64,000 nt of DNA from Maribellus sp. YY47 (GTDB lineage Bacteria > Bacteroidota > Bacteroidia > Bacteroidales > Prolixibacteraceae): NCBI RefSeq assembly GCF_023111095.1, contig NZ_JALGYW010000008.1, positions 124,001-188,000 on the forward strand, given 5' to 3'. Of this stretch, positions 37,357 through 47,095 are shown piece by piece (within the stretch, counting starts at the first letter, position 1; the number at the start of each line of letters is the position of its first letter). The translations under genes were made by a program, and so were the position numbers. A model generated the notes under the pieces. The model did no database searches. It had not been told where the DNA came from and saw only the letters and a program-made list of their open reading frames with translations.

Positions 37357-39996
37357 ATGACCAAAATGATGAAATTTTCCTTTTTGCTTCTCGTGTTTGC
37401 TTTGTTCGCCGTGAATAGTTTTGCTCAGGACGTTTCTACGTCAGTCGATTCTGCTTTTATCTCGTTTACAGAACGGCCACCGATGGAGAAATTGTATTTG
37501 CATACGGATCGGAACACTTATTCTTCCGGAGGAACCATCTGGTTTAGGGGCTACCTGGTAACAGCTACCGGCAATCGACCGGCTGCCATGAGTAACTTTA
37601 TATACGTTGAATTGTATGACCGGGCCGATTCGCTGGTTTGCCGGAAGAAAATCAAAAAAACTGACGGAATATTTAGTGGAAACATTAAACTGGATACCCA
37701 TCTTTCGGAAGGGAGTTATTTTATGCAGGCGTATTCGATGTGGATGCTGAATGAGGGGCTCGACTATGTTTTTTACAAGGCCATTCATATCGATAATCTG
37801 CAAACACAGCGGGTAAGTTCAACCATCGAGATCAGCGGGAATGAAACAACTGCCAACATTTATTTTGCCGATAAGGAAGGAGCTCCGGTAATCGACACTC
37901 CGGTGAAGTGTACCCTGCACCTCGGAAATTCAGAAGCGCAGGTCCTGAAACGAAAAACGGGGGCCGACGGAAAAATAAGTTTTGATTTTATTCCGGAGAA
38001 AAATGCTTTAGCCAATCCCTTTGTTGAGGTTGAATTTGAAGACAGCCCGATGGAGTACCGTACCAAATTTTTTCTGAAAAAGGAGAACGAAAAGCAGTTT
38101 GACGTTCAGTTTTTTCCGGAAGGTGGCGATCTTATCGCCGGTGTTGAAAACAGAGTAGCTTTTAAGGCGATTGGAAGTGATGGTTATTCCCGGGAAATAA
38201 AAGGAATTGTCATAAACTCCCGGAATGACACAATCACTACTATTTCGAGCCAGCATACGGGAATGGGTTACATTCGTATGATTCCGCAGGTTGGGGAGCA
38301 ATATTTTGCCGAGATCAAAGATGCCGGCAATAACGTTTTAAATGTTCCGCTTCCCCGTGCTCTGGAAAAGGGGGCCGCATTGTCGCTAATGAGCAGGGGA
38401 GGTGTGATTCATTTGAACATCAGGCAGCAAAATTATAATGTGCTCGACTCCTGTTATTTGCTGATTCATGCCGGAGAACGAAAAGTGTTAACCAAAAAAC
38501 TGGAAGCAACTTATTATAAGATACCGGAAGAAATTCTACCGGAAGGTATCGTAAATTTTGTTTTGTTGAACGGGAAGAAGGAAGCGCTGTCGAGCCGGAT
38601 GATATTTATTCGGAAAGACACAAAACCTGAACTTTTGATAGAACCAAACCAGGAAAATTACAGGCGGCGCGAAAAGGTAGATCTAAAACTTTCAATCCCC
38701 CGCGAAGATACTTCCGCTTACAACGCGAGCTTTTCACTGGCGGTTACCGATGATCTGGTGGTGGAACACGACTCGTTAAGCGATAATATTTATTCCAATC
38801 TGTTACTAACTTCTGAACTGCGGGGCTACATCGAAAATCCCGGGTTTTACTTTCAAAACAATGCCGACAGCACCAATTTCTACCTCGATTTGCTAATGCT
38901 AACGCAGGGCTGGAAGCGTTTTGATATAAATGAGTTGTTGGCAAACAAATCACTGTCAGCAAAATATTACCTGGAATACGGGCAAACCCTTTCGGGGAAG
39001 TATCAGAAAATGATATTGCAAAGAAAGAAACCCACCGAAATAACTGCTTTGGCGGTCGACCCGGTGATTATGGCATCAGCGTTCACCGACGACGACAATA
39101 ATTTTGTTTTTAACCAATTGGATTTTCCCGACAGTACAAAAATTATCATTCAGGCCCAGCGTTTAACCAATGTAAAACAGGAACCGGCCGGATTGATTGT
39201 TCTGGATAAAGACACTTTCCCATCGTTTCAACACATCGGACGAATGCCTGTCCTAACCGAAGGTTTTACGGGTAAGGCTCGCGAAAATGCTGTGGAACGG
39301 ATTTATTATGAAGATGGCGGGAAAATGATTGTGCTGGATGAAATCGAGGTTAAGGGCAATGATAAAACGCGGCAGTTGTTGGAAATGAAATACGGTAGCT
39401 CGAGTTATATTTATGATGCAGAGAGAATTGCCAAAACTTTTCCTGTTTCACAATCCATTGATCTGGTGGTTCGGAGATTGCCCGGAATAGCGCGTGTGGA
39501 AGATGGTTCTGTGTACCTGACCAGAGGCACCGGGGCAGCAGAAATGTTGATGGACGGAATCGACTTGTCGATAAACGATTTAAGCGATTTGTATTCGGAT
39601 GATATTGACCATATCGCGGTGATCACTGGTCCGAGTGCAGCCGTTTACAGCCGGAAAGGTGGCGCCGGAGGAGTAATACTCATCAGCATGAAGGAGGGGT
39701 GGAAATTCAATTACGAGCTTAAAGGCGTGAAAAAGGTGATGCCCTTGGGATATCAGAAACCTGTGGAATTTTATGTGCCCAAATATGAGGTAGATTCTAT
39801 TCGGATGCTTAGGCAGCCTGATATGCGCACAACCGTATATTGGAATCCCAAAATAAACGTACAGACCGGAGAAGGCACCACTGTCAGCTTTTATACAGCC
39901 GACCCTGCCACCACTTACACTTATATTATTGAAGGCGTGGGTGAAGACGGACAGCTATACCGGTCTGTTGGCAAGCTTCGTCGCGAAGATGAATAG
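37357..39996 (+). CDS. MG2-domain protein with TonB-plug-like C-terminus, paralogue 1
   Basis: The 879-residue protein has a signal peptide (NSFAQ). An MG2-type macroglobulin domain follows (EKLYLHTDRNTYSSGGTIWF, about 43-150), then further beta-sandwich domains (FFPEGGDLIAGVENRVAF; SFSLAVTDDLVVEHDSLSDN). A TonB-receptor plug-like segment lies near the end (AKTFPVSQSIDLVVRRLPGI to DIDHIAVITGPSAAVYSRKGG, about 690-775). No 22-strand barrel follows the plug: only about 100 residues remain. This architecture recurs in Bacteroidota; its function is not established. It is clearly homologous along its whole length to the next gene, so the pair arose by tandem duplication. Confidence 0.85.
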   Translation: MTKMMKFSFLLLVFALFAVNSFAQDVSTSVDSAFISFTERPPMEKLYLHTDRNTYSSGGTIWFRGYLVTATGNRPAAMSNFIYVELYDRADSLVCRKKIKKTDGIFSGNIKLDTHLSEGSYFMQAYSMWMLNEGLDYVFYKAIHIDNLQTQRVSSTIEISGNETTANIYFADKEGAPVIDTPVKCTLHLGNSEAQVLKRKTGADGKISFDFIPEKNALANPFVEVEFEDSPMEYRTKFFLKKENEKQFDVQFFPEGGDLIAGVENRVAFKAIGSDGYSREIKGIVINSRNDTITTISSQHTGMGYIRMIPQVGEQYFAEIKDAGNNVLNVPLPRALEKGAALSLMSRGGVIHLNIRQQNYNVLDSCYLLIHAGERKVLTKKLEATYYKIPEEILPEGIVNFVLLNGKKEALSSRMIFIRKDTKPELLIEPNQENYRRREKVDLKLSIPREDTSAYNASFSLAVTDDLVVEHDSLSDNIYSNLLLTSELRGYIENPGFYFQNNADSTNFYLDLLMLTQGWKRFDINELLANKSLSAKYYLEYGQTLSGKYQKMILQRKKPTEITALAVDPVIMASAFTDDDNNFVFNQLDFPDSTKIIIQAQRLTNVKQEPAGLIVLDKDTFPSFQHIGRMPVLTEGFTGKARENAVERIYYEDGGKMIVLDEIEVKGNDKTRQLLEMKYGSSSYIYDAERIAKTFPVSQSIDLVVRRLPGIARVEDGSVYLTRGTGAAEMLMDGIDLSINDLSDLYSDDIDHIAVITGPSAAVYSRKGGAGGVILISMKEGWKFNYELKGVKKVMPLGYQKPVEFYVPKYEVDSIRMLRQPDMRTTVYWNPKINVQTGEGTTVSFYTADPATTYTYIIEGVGEDGQLYRSVGKLRREDE

Positions 39997-40221
39997 TGTA
40001 TTGACTGGAATGAAAGGGAAATAACGGATGTCTTTTCAATGCTTTTTTTGAAGATAGATTTGGCGGTCAGAAGAAGCGATTAGGGCCGAAAGACCAATGA
40101 TCAGTTAGATCGTTTATAACTTTTATCTCATTCGTCTTAAACTTTTTCCCTTTGTTCTGGTCAAACATCTCTCAATAAGGTGATTGTATTGCAGGTTTGC
40201 CAATTTATTTTGTTCGTAAAG

Positions 40222-40253
40222 TTTGCAATGTTTCATTCCGTAATGTAAAACTA
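40222..40253 (+). promoter_or_regulatory. Candidate promoter of the second MG2/plug gene
   Basis: TTTG (40222-40225), 20 bases, then TAAAACTA (40246-40253). The -7 box is weak alone, but spacing, flanking TTTGCA and ATGTAAAA words, and distance to the start codon (27 bases) parallel the paralogue's promoter at 37300-37331. Confidence 0.4.
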
Positions 40254-40280
40254 TATGAATCTATAAGCCAATAATTACTC

Positions 40281-42932
40281 ATGCTAAAAACTGCCCGCCT
40301 TTCCTTATTATTCCTGGTTTTTGCGTGTTGCTCGGCAACCGGCTTTGCTCAGGATATTTCCGCATCGATCGATTCTGTTTTTGTCGCGTTTGCCAATAAG
40401 CCTCCTACGGAAAAATTGTATCTGCACACCGACCGCAACATTTATGCTACCGGAGGAACGATTTGGTTCAGGGGCTATCTGGTAACCGCAAGCGGAAATT
40501 TCCCGGGGGCATTCAGCAATTTTATATACGTTGAACTTTTTGATCAGGCCGATTCGCTGGTTTGCCGGAAGAAGATAAAAAAGATCGATGGGGTATTTTC
40601 AGGGAACATCAAACTGGACCCCGGCTTACCGGAAGGAAGTTATTTTATCAGGGCGTATTCTACCTGGATGTTAAATGCAGGCATAGATTATGTATTTTAC
40701 AAGGCCATTCATATCGGTACTTTGCAAACGCATAAGGTAACTTCAAAACTTGAGATCGTCGGGGATGAGGCGGGTAAAAAATTGGCAACGGTATATTTTG
40801 CCGATAAAAACGGAGAACCTGTTGCGGATACCCGGGTTAAATGCACGTTGCACAATGGGACTTCGAAAACCGAAGTATTAAAACGAAAAACCGGCGATGA
40901 CGGAAAAATTAATTTTGACTGGGAATCGGAAAGCGATTCTGCTGCAAATCAGTTTATCGAAGTTGAGTTTGAAGACAGTCCGACAGAGTATCGCAACAAA
41001 TTCTTTTTGGAGAAAGAAGAAGAGGGTGGGTTGGATGTGCAGTTTTTTCCCGAAGGCGGCGATCTTATTGCTGATGTTGGAAACCGGGTAGCTTTTAAAG
41101 CAACAGGTAGCGACGGTTATTCCCGCGAAATCTGGGGATTTGTCCGCAACAGCAAAAAGGATACGGTAGCTATCATCGAGAGCCAGCACTGTGGTATGGG
41201 ATCATTTTACCTGGTTCCGGAAACAGGCGAAGAATATTATGCTGAAATAAAAGACGCGGAAAACAAAATTATTACAGTTGCGTTGCCCCGCCATTTAGAA
41301 AAAGGAGTTGCATTGTCGGTGGTAAACAACAGGAAATCTCTTCTGCTGAATGTCAGACAGAAAGATTTCAATGCAGTTGGGACTTACTCGATTATGGCAC
41401 ATGCCGGAGAGCGCCTGCTGTTTTCCCGTGAGCTGGACGATATTTATTACAAGATCCCCCTGGATATTATGCCGGAAGGTATTGTGAATTTTGTGTTGTT
41501 AAACGAAAACAAGGAAGCCGTTTCAAGCAGGATGGTGTTGATCAGGAATGAACAAAAATCAAATCTTCTGGTGCAGCCTGATCAGGAAAATTACAGAAGA
41601 CGCGCGAAAGTCGGTTTAACCTTTTCTTTACTGCGCCAAGATACAACTGCATACAACGGTAGTTTTTCATTGGCAGTGACGGATGACCTTGTGGTTGAAC
41701 ACGATTCGTTAAGTGATAATATTTTCTCCAATCTCCTACTAACTTCCGAGTTAAAAGGGCACATCGAAAATCCAGGGTTTTATTTCCTCAATAATGCTGA
41801 CAGTACCCGTTTTTTTCTCGATTTACTGATGCTGACGCAGGGATGGAGACGATTTGATATAAACGAATTGTTACAGCACGGACCTTCGCCTGCGAAGTAT
41901 TTTCTTGAATTGGGGCAAACACTTTCAGGGAAATACGATAAGATGTTGCTGCAACGAAATAAACCCACTGAAATAACAGCGTTGGCGGTCGATCCGTTTA
42001 TCACGGCATCGGCCTATACCGACGAAAACAACCGTTTTATTTTTAACGAATTGGATTTTCCCGACAGTACGGTGTTTACGGTTCAGGCACAGCGTTTCAC
42101 AAATATCAAACAGGAGCCCGCCGGATTTATTACCTTCGATAAAGACACCTTTCCTGCATTTCAGCATCTTGGATTTATCCCGGTGAAAAACGAAGGCTTT
42201 ACCGGAAAAATGCGTGAAAATGCTACAGAACGGGTGTATTACGAAGATGGCGGGAAAATGATTGTATTGGATGAAATTCGTGTGGATGCTACCGACAAAA
42301 CAAAAAATACCTTAGAGAAAGATTACGGAATATCGAGCACTGTTTTTGATGAAGACAGAATTGCACATTCTTTTCCAACACCACAACCTCTCGAAAGAGT
42401 TATTCGCACATTGCCCGGAGTTTCACGCATCGAAAACAGTAATGTTTATTTGGCCAGAGGTAATGGGGCCGCTGAGATACTGGTGGATGGTATGGAACAG
42501 ACAATGGATGATATAAGAGATCTTTATTCCGACGACATCGATCACATTGCAGTAATTGCAGGAGCCGGTGCTGCTGTATACAGTCGGAGAGGTGGCGGCG
42601 GCGGAGGTGTCATAATTATTAGTCTGAAAATTGGACTAAAATCTAGTTATGAGTTAAAAGGCGTAAAGAAAATCACGCCTTTGGGGTATCAAAAGCCTGT
42701 CGGGTTTTATGTGCCAAAATACGAGGTGGATTCCATTCGATTGGCTAAGCAGCCCGACATGCGCTCAACCGTATACTGGAATCCCAATATAAAAGTGCAG
42801 GCGGGGACAGACACCATTGTAAGCTTTTATGCTGCCGATCCGGTAACCACCTATACGTATATCATCGAGGGAATTGGAGAAGACGGACAGATATACAGAT
42901 CGGTTGGTAAACTTCGGCGGGAAGATGACTAG
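40281..42932 (+). CDS. MG2-domain protein with TonB-plug-like C-terminus, paralogue 2
   Basis: The 883-residue protein is collinear with the preceding gene's product: signal peptide (TGFAQ), MG2 (EKLYLHTDRNIYATGGTIWF), middle beta domains, and plug-like region (AHSFPTPQPLERVIRTLPGV to IDHIAVIAGAGAAVYSRRGG) with a Gly-rich loop GGGGGGVIIIS. The most divergent parts are the stretch after MG2 and residues just ahead of the plug, where the two copies may have different partners. It has its own promoter-like sequence and a strong terminator (43032-43097), so the two copies may be expressed separately. Confidence 0.85.
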   Translation: MLKTARLSLLFLVFACCSATGFAQDISASIDSVFVAFANKPPTEKLYLHTDRNIYATGGTIWFRGYLVTASGNFPGAFSNFIYVELFDQADSLVCRKKIKKIDGVFSGNIKLDPGLPEGSYFIRAYSTWMLNAGIDYVFYKAIHIGTLQTHKVTSKLEIVGDEAGKKLATVYFADKNGEPVADTRVKCTLHNGTSKTEVLKRKTGDDGKINFDWESESDSAANQFIEVEFEDSPTEYRNKFFLEKEEEGGLDVQFFPEGGDLIADVGNRVAFKATGSDGYSREIWGFVRNSKKDTVAIIESQHCGMGSFYLVPETGEEYYAEIKDAENKIITVALPRHLEKGVALSVVNNRKSLLLNVRQKDFNAVGTYSIMAHAGERLLFSRELDDIYYKIPLDIMPEGIVNFVLLNENKEAVSSRMVLIRNEQKSNLLVQPDQENYRRRAKVGLTFSLLRQDTTAYNGSFSLAVTDDLVVEHDSLSDNIFSNLLLTSELKGHIENPGFYFLNNADSTRFFLDLLMLTQGWRRFDINELLQHGPSPAKYFLELGQTLSGKYDKMLLQRNKPTEITALAVDPFITASAYTDENNRFIFNELDFPDSTVFTVQAQRFTNIKQEPAGFITFDKDTFPAFQHLGFIPVKNEGFTGKMRENATERVYYEDGGKMIVLDEIRVDATDKTKNTLEKDYGISSTVFDEDRIAHSFPTPQPLERVIRTLPGVSRIENSNVYLARGNGAAEILVDGMEQTMDDIRDLYSDDIDHIAVIAGAGAAVYSRRGGGGGGVIIISLKIGLKSSYELKGVKKITPLGYQKPVGFYVPKYEVDSIRLAKQPDMRSTVYWNPNIKVQAGTDTIVSFYAADPVTTYTYIIEGIGEDGQIYRSVGKLRREDD

Positions 42933-43031
42933 CATCGCTTTCAAATTCTGAAATCAGGGGCTGGTTCAACCTGCATTAGGAAGAAATTTTCTTAGGGATC
43001 GGAATGTTGATTTAATCTCGCGCTTCCAATT

Positions 43032-43097
43032 ATTTCCCGTTTTGTACAATTGCATTGTTTGGGCATTGAAATAAAACGGGAAATCTTTCATTTTTTT
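43032..43097 (+). terminator. Terminator with a perfect 12-bp stem after the second MG2/plug gene
   Basis: ATTTCCCGTTTT (43032-43043) and AAAACGGGAAAT (43073-43084) pair perfectly. The 29-base loop contains a smaller hairpin (ACAAT-TGC-ATTGT). A T run lies at 43091-43097. Confidence 0.65.
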
Positions 43098-43120
43098 AGT
43101 CATGTTGTTATTCTGTTTTT

Positions 43121-43164
43121 CTTGTTAGATTCAAAATATAATTCTATTTTCGTGCACGTACACG
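43121..43164 (+). promoter_or_regulatory. Promoter and palindromic operator of the uxaE gene
   Basis: CTTG (43121-43124), 20 bases, then TATTTTCG (43145-43152) matches the -33/-7 pattern with one mismatch in each box. CGTGCACGTACACG (43151-43164) is a 14-bp dyad, 12 of 14 bases symmetric with a central CG, overlapping the end of the -7 box: a typical place for a LacI-type repressor. Confidence 0.5.
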
Positions 43165-43208
43165 GAAGTGAAATCCGATCAGTAATTATATCAATCTAAA
43201 CAGTAAAA

Positions 43209-44459
43209 ATGGAACTTGGAAAATATAGCTTTGGAGTAGGAGACCGCTTCAATCATGAAGGTGAAGCACAACTGAGTGCACTTATTATTGCCACGTCGGA
43301 GGGAGTTGAAATTACACCGGTTTGGAACAAATCGAACAGGGAGCACAACATCGTTCACTCCGAACCACAGGAAACCAGAACAGAGGCGGATGGCGCCGTT
43401 AAAAACCAGGGATGGGAAGGGCCTTACTTTGTTGATGCCGATCACATTAACCTGAGCAACGTGGATCGGTTTATCGAACCCTGCGATTTTTTCACGCTGG
43501 ATGTTGCCATGTATATTGGCAACGAAAGTTCGGCAGAGGATGTGGCCGCATTTAAAAAATTGTGTGCTGTTTTGGGTGGCGAGGTAAAAATCCCCGGAAT
43601 TGAGGAGCCAATTGTAGTGAACGATACACTGCTCGAAGAAGTGGCTAAAAAATACCTGGCAGCAGTAAAAGAAGCGGGAGAAATTTACCGGCATATTGAA
43701 ACTATAAAAGGAAAAGGAAATTTTGTAACCGAAGTTTCGATGGATGAAGTAGAGACGCCGCAAACTCCTGTCGACATGTTCTTTATTCTGAAGATGATCG
43801 CCGATGAGAAGATTCCGGCGCAAACCATTGCTCCAAAATTCACCGGACGTTTTAATAAAGGCGTTGATTATGTGGGCGATGTGGAACAGTTTGCGAAGGA
43901 ATTTGAGCAGGATGTGCTGGTGATCGATTATGCCGTAAAAGCGTTTGGTTTACCTGAGGATTTGAAACTCAGTGTGCACACCGGTTCCGATAAATTTACG
44001 ATTTACCCGATCATGGCAGCAATAATTGCGAAGTACGACAAAGGTATTCATGTGAAAACAGCCGGAACAACCTGGCTGGAAGAGGTGATTGGCTTGTCTA
44101 TTTCGGGTGATGAAGGACTGGCGGTAGCAAAAGAAATTTATGCCAAAGCGCTGGCCCGTAAAGATGAATTGTGTGCTCCGTATGCCGATGTGATCGATAT
44201 TGACGATAGTAAGTTACCATCGGCTGAGGAAGTGGAAACATGGTCGGGAGAAAAATACGGCAACACTTTGCGCCATATTCCGGGGCATCCGGATTACAAT
44301 CCCAATTTCCGCCAGTTAATTCATGTAGGCTATAAAGTTGCTGCCGAAATGGGTGAGAAGTATACCGGCTTGCTCAAAAAATACAGCGATGTGATAGGGG
44401 CTTGCGTAGAGGAAAACATCTACGAACGACACCTGAAAAGACTTTTCGATTTAGAATAA
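43209..44459 (+). CDS. uxaE: Tagaturonate epimerase (UxaE family)
   Basis: The 416-residue cytoplasmic protein begins with the family-typical MELGKYSFGVGDRFNHEGEA and contains FTLDVAMYIGNE, KFTGRFNKGVDYVGD, LSVHTGSDKFTIYP and HIPGHPDYNPNFRQLIHV. UxaE enzymes epimerise D-tagaturonate to D-fructuronate at C4, linking galacturonate degradation to the glucuronate branch and replacing the UxaB/UxaA reductase-dehydratase route. The adjacent uxaC, kdgK and aldolase genes support the call. Mannonate dehydrogenase and dehydratase (UxuB, UxuA), needed to complete the route, are not in the window. Confidence 0.87.
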   Translation: MELGKYSFGVGDRFNHEGEAQLSALIIATSEGVEITPVWNKSNREHNIVHSEPQETRTEADGAVKNQGWEGPYFVDADHINLSNVDRFIEPCDFFTLDVAMYIGNESSAEDVAAFKKLCAVLGGEVKIPGIEEPIVVNDTLLEEVAKKYLAAVKEAGEIYRHIETIKGKGNFVTEVSMDEVETPQTPVDMFFILKMIADEKIPAQTIAPKFTGRFNKGVDYVGDVEQFAKEFEQDVLVIDYAVKAFGLPEDLKLSVHTGSDKFTIYPIMAAIIAKYDKGIHVKTAGTTWLEEVIGLSISGDEGLAVAKEIYAKALARKDELCAPYADVIDIDDSKLPSAEEVETWSGEKYGNTLRHIPGHPDYNPNFRQLIHVGYKVAAEMGEKYTGLLKKYSDVIGACVEENIYERHLKRLFDLE

Positions 44460-44507
44460 TACATTTTCGGACTTCGGGAAGGGCCGTTTCCGATAAAATA
44501 GAATGAT

Positions 44508-45908
44508 ATGAAACCATTTATGGACGACGATTTCCTTTTGCAGAATGAAGTGGCAAGGGAATTATATTATAGTCACGCGGTTAAAATGCCGATATTTGAT
44601 TATCACTGTCACATCAATCCAAAGGAAATAGCGGAAGACAGGCAGTTTAATAATTTAACCGAGATCTGGCTGGCTGGCGATCATTACAAATGGCGCGCAA
44701 TGCGTACCAACGGAGTTGACGAACGTTATTGTACGGGTAATGCCAGCGATTACGAAAAATTTGAAAAATGGGCAGAAACGGTTCCCAATACGCTGCGTAA
44801 TCCCTTATATCATTGGACTCATCTGGAGTTAAGACGTTTTTTTGATGAGGAGCGTTTGCTCAATCCTTCCACTGCCAAAGAAATTTGGGAAGAATGCAAT
44901 GCAAAACTGCAAACACCTGAATATTCGTGTCGTGGAATTATAAAAATGGCGAATGTTCATACCATTTGTACAACCGATGATCCGGTTGATTCGCTGGAGT
45001 ACCATCGCGAAATAAAAGCAAGTGGTTTCGAAACCGCTGTATTGCCTGCCTGGAGACCCGATAAAGCAATGGCCGTTGGGAATACAAAGGCCTATAACGA
45101 ATACATCGATATGCTGGAAGAAGCTGCCGATCAAAATATCGGTACATTTTCTGCGCTGATGGATGCACTCGACAACCGGCATCAGTTTTTTCACGACAAT
45201 GGCTGTCGGTTGAGCGACCACGGAGTGGAGACCATTTTGGCGGAAGATTATACCGAAGCAGAAATTGAAAAGATTTTCGCCAAGGTCAGAAAAGGGAACG
45301 ACCTGACCGGTGAAGAGGTTCGGAAATTTCAGTCGGCCATGTTGTACGAGTTCGGTATAATGGATCACTCGCGGGGTTGGACCCAGCAGTTTCACATTGG
45401 TGCTTTACGTAACAACAGCACCCGTTTATTTAAAAAGTTAGGAGCCGATGTGGGATTCGATTCGATTGGCGATTTCGAAATTGCACGCCCCTTATCACGT
45501 TTGCTCGATCGGCTGGACATGGAGAATAAGTTGAGCCAAACCATTTTATACAATCTGAATCCAAGAGACAACGAACTGATCGGCACGATGATCGGGAATT
45601 TTCAGGACGGATCGGTACCCGGTAAAATGCAATTTGGCTCGGGTTGGTGGTTTCTCGATCAAAAAGACGGAATGGAGAAACAAATGAATGCCCTTTCCAA
45701 TCTTGGTTTGTTAAGCAGGTTTGTGGGAATGTTAACCGATTCCCGAAGTTTTCTGTCCTACACCCGTCATGAATATTTCCGCAGAACACTGTGTAATTTA
45801 CTGGGTAAAGATGTTGAAAACGGCGAGATTCCCTATGATTTGCATTTGCTGGGCAAAATGGTGGAAAACATTTGTTTCAGCAATGCCAAAGAATATTTTA
45901 AGTTTTAA
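44508..45908 (+). CDS. uxaC: Glucuronate (uronate) isomerase
   Basis: The 466-residue protein shows the UxaC pattern: IFDYHCHINPKEIAEDRQF (metal-binding His pair), WLAGDHYKWRAMRTNGV, and GRGWTQQFHIGALRNN-like HSRGWTQQFHIGALRNN. The C-terminal LTDSRSFLSYTRHEYFRR is also conserved. It isomerises glucuronate to fructuronate and galacturonate to tagaturonate. It starts 48 bases after uxaE and is probably co-transcribed with it. Confidence 0.97.
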   Translation: MKPFMDDDFLLQNEVARELYYSHAVKMPIFDYHCHINPKEIAEDRQFNNLTEIWLAGDHYKWRAMRTNGVDERYCTGNASDYEKFEKWAETVPNTLRNPLYHWTHLELRRFFDEERLLNPSTAKEIWEECNAKLQTPEYSCRGIIKMANVHTICTTDDPVDSLEYHREIKASGFETAVLPAWRPDKAMAVGNTKAYNEYIDMLEEAADQNIGTFSALMDALDNRHQFFHDNGCRLSDHGVETILAEDYTEAEIEKIFAKVRKGNDLTGEEVRKFQSAMLYEFGIMDHSRGWTQQFHIGALRNNSTRLFKKLGADVGFDSIGDFEIARPLSRLLDRLDMENKLSQTILYNLNPRDNELIGTMIGNFQDGSVPGKMQFGSGWWFLDQKDGMEKQMNALSNLGLLSRFVGMLTDSRSFLSYTRHEYFRRTLCNLLGKDVENGEIPYDLHLLGKMVENICFSNAKEYFKF

Positions 45909-45957
45909 AAAATAGCATTTGCGATCGGACAATTTATAAAAGTTTAGTGTGGATTGT

Positions 45958-45977
45958 TATATTTGCAATCGATTGCA
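45958..45977 (+). promoter_or_regulatory. Promoter -7 box with overlapping perfect 14-bp palindrome before kdgK
   Basis: TATATTTG (45958-45965) is a perfect TAnnTTTG box; a weak TTTA lies 21 bases upstream. TGCAATCGATTGCA (45964-45977) is a perfect palindrome with a central CG, starting 6 bases after the start of the -7 box, the same offset as in the uxaE promoter. It looks like a LacI-family operator controlling kdgK and the downstream genes. No regulator gene is in the window. Confidence 0.6.
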
Positions 45978-45994
45978 TAAATAAAAACCGAATC

Positions 45995-47095
45995 ATGACC
46001 AAATTGAAGATCAAATCGAAATCAGAATGTACCTATGATTGTATTTCTCTGGGAGAAGTAATGTTAAGGCTCGATCCGGGGGAAGGTCGTATACGCACAA
46101 CCCGTCAGTTTAGAGCCTGGGAAGGCGGTGGCGAATACAACGTATCCCGTGGACTCAGAAGGTGCTTTGGAAAGAAAACTGCCATTATAACAGCCTTGGC
46201 TGATAACGAGGTTGGCGCTTTAATCGAAGACTTTATGCTTCAGGGCGGATTGGATACTCAATTTGTGAAGTGGGTGCCTTATGATGGCTGTGGCAGAACC
46301 GTTCGCAACGGCTTGAATTTTACCGAAAGAGGTTTTGGTATTCGCGGCGCGAAAGGTGTTTCCGACCGTGGGAATACGGCAGCATCGCAATTAAAACCGG
46401 GTGATATTGACTGGGAGTATATTTTTGGAACCCTGGGGGTTCGCTGGATGCATACCGGTGGTATTTTTGCAGCCCTCTCTGAAACGGCCGCCGAAACGGT
46501 TATCGAAGCCGTAAAAATTGCCAAAAAGTACGATACCATTGTTTCTTACGACTTAAATTACCGTCCCTCGCTGTGGAAAGCCATTGGAGGAGAAGCAAAA
46601 GCCCAGGAAGTAAACCGTGAAATTGCCAAATATGTAGACGTGATGATCGGGAATGAAGAAGATTTCACCGCCTGTTTGGGACTGGAAATCGAAGGCAACG
46701 ATGAAAACCTCAAAGAACTGGATTTATCGGGTTATAAGAGCATGATAAAAAATGCGATTGCCGAATTTCCAAATTTCAAGGTGATTGCGACAACATTGCG
46801 TACCGTGAAATCAGCCACCGTTAATTCATGGGGTGCTATTTGCTATTCCGAAGGTAAAATTCACGAAGCCCAACACCGGGAAGATCTCGAAATCATGGAT
46901 CGCGTTGGTGGAGGCGATAGCTTTGCATCGGGTTTAATTTACGGTTTCCTTGAGTTTAATGACGGAGCCTTGGCCGTTGAATATGGCGCAGCACATGGTG
47001 CTTTGGCCATGACTACACCGGGTGATACAACCATGGCGACCTTATCGGAAGTGGAAAAAATTATTGGTGGCGGAAATGCGCGCGTTGACCGCTAG
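45995..47095 (+). CDS. kdgK: PfkB-family sugar kinase, probable 2-dehydro-3-deoxygluconate kinase
   Basis: The start at 45995 (MTKLKIK) is chosen because a longer reading would begin inside the promoter and operator. The 366-residue kinase shows the two PfkB signatures: GEYNVSRGLRR with the preceding Gly-rich EGGG, and the anion-hole and catalytic Asp motif RVGGGDSFASGLIYG near residue 305. PfkB kinases phosphorylate many sugars; location between uxaC and the KDPG aldolase gene indicates 2-keto-3-deoxygluconate as the substrate, giving KDPG. Confidence 0.88.
   Translation: MTKLKIKSKSECTYDCISLGEVMLRLDPGEGRIRTTRQFRAWEGGGEYNVSRGLRRCFGKKTAIITALADNEVGALIEDFMLQGGLDTQFVKWVPYDGCGRTVRNGLNFTERGFGIRGAKGVSDRGNTAASQLKPGDIDWEYIFGTLGVRWMHTGGIFAALSETAAETVIEAVKIAKKYDTIVSYDLNYRPSLWKAIGGEAKAQEVNREIAKYVDVMIGNEEDFTACLGLEIEGNDENLKELDLSGYKSMIKNAIAEFPNFKVIATTLRTVKSATVNSWGAICYSEGKIHEAQHREDLEIMDRVGGGDSFASGLIYGFLEFNDGALAVEYGAAHGALAMTTPGDTTMATLSEVEKIIGGGNARVDR

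Noticed and set aside
43191-43823. 210-residue open frame on the minus strand
   Set aside because: It is the complement of the uxaE coding region, with no recognisable protein features.
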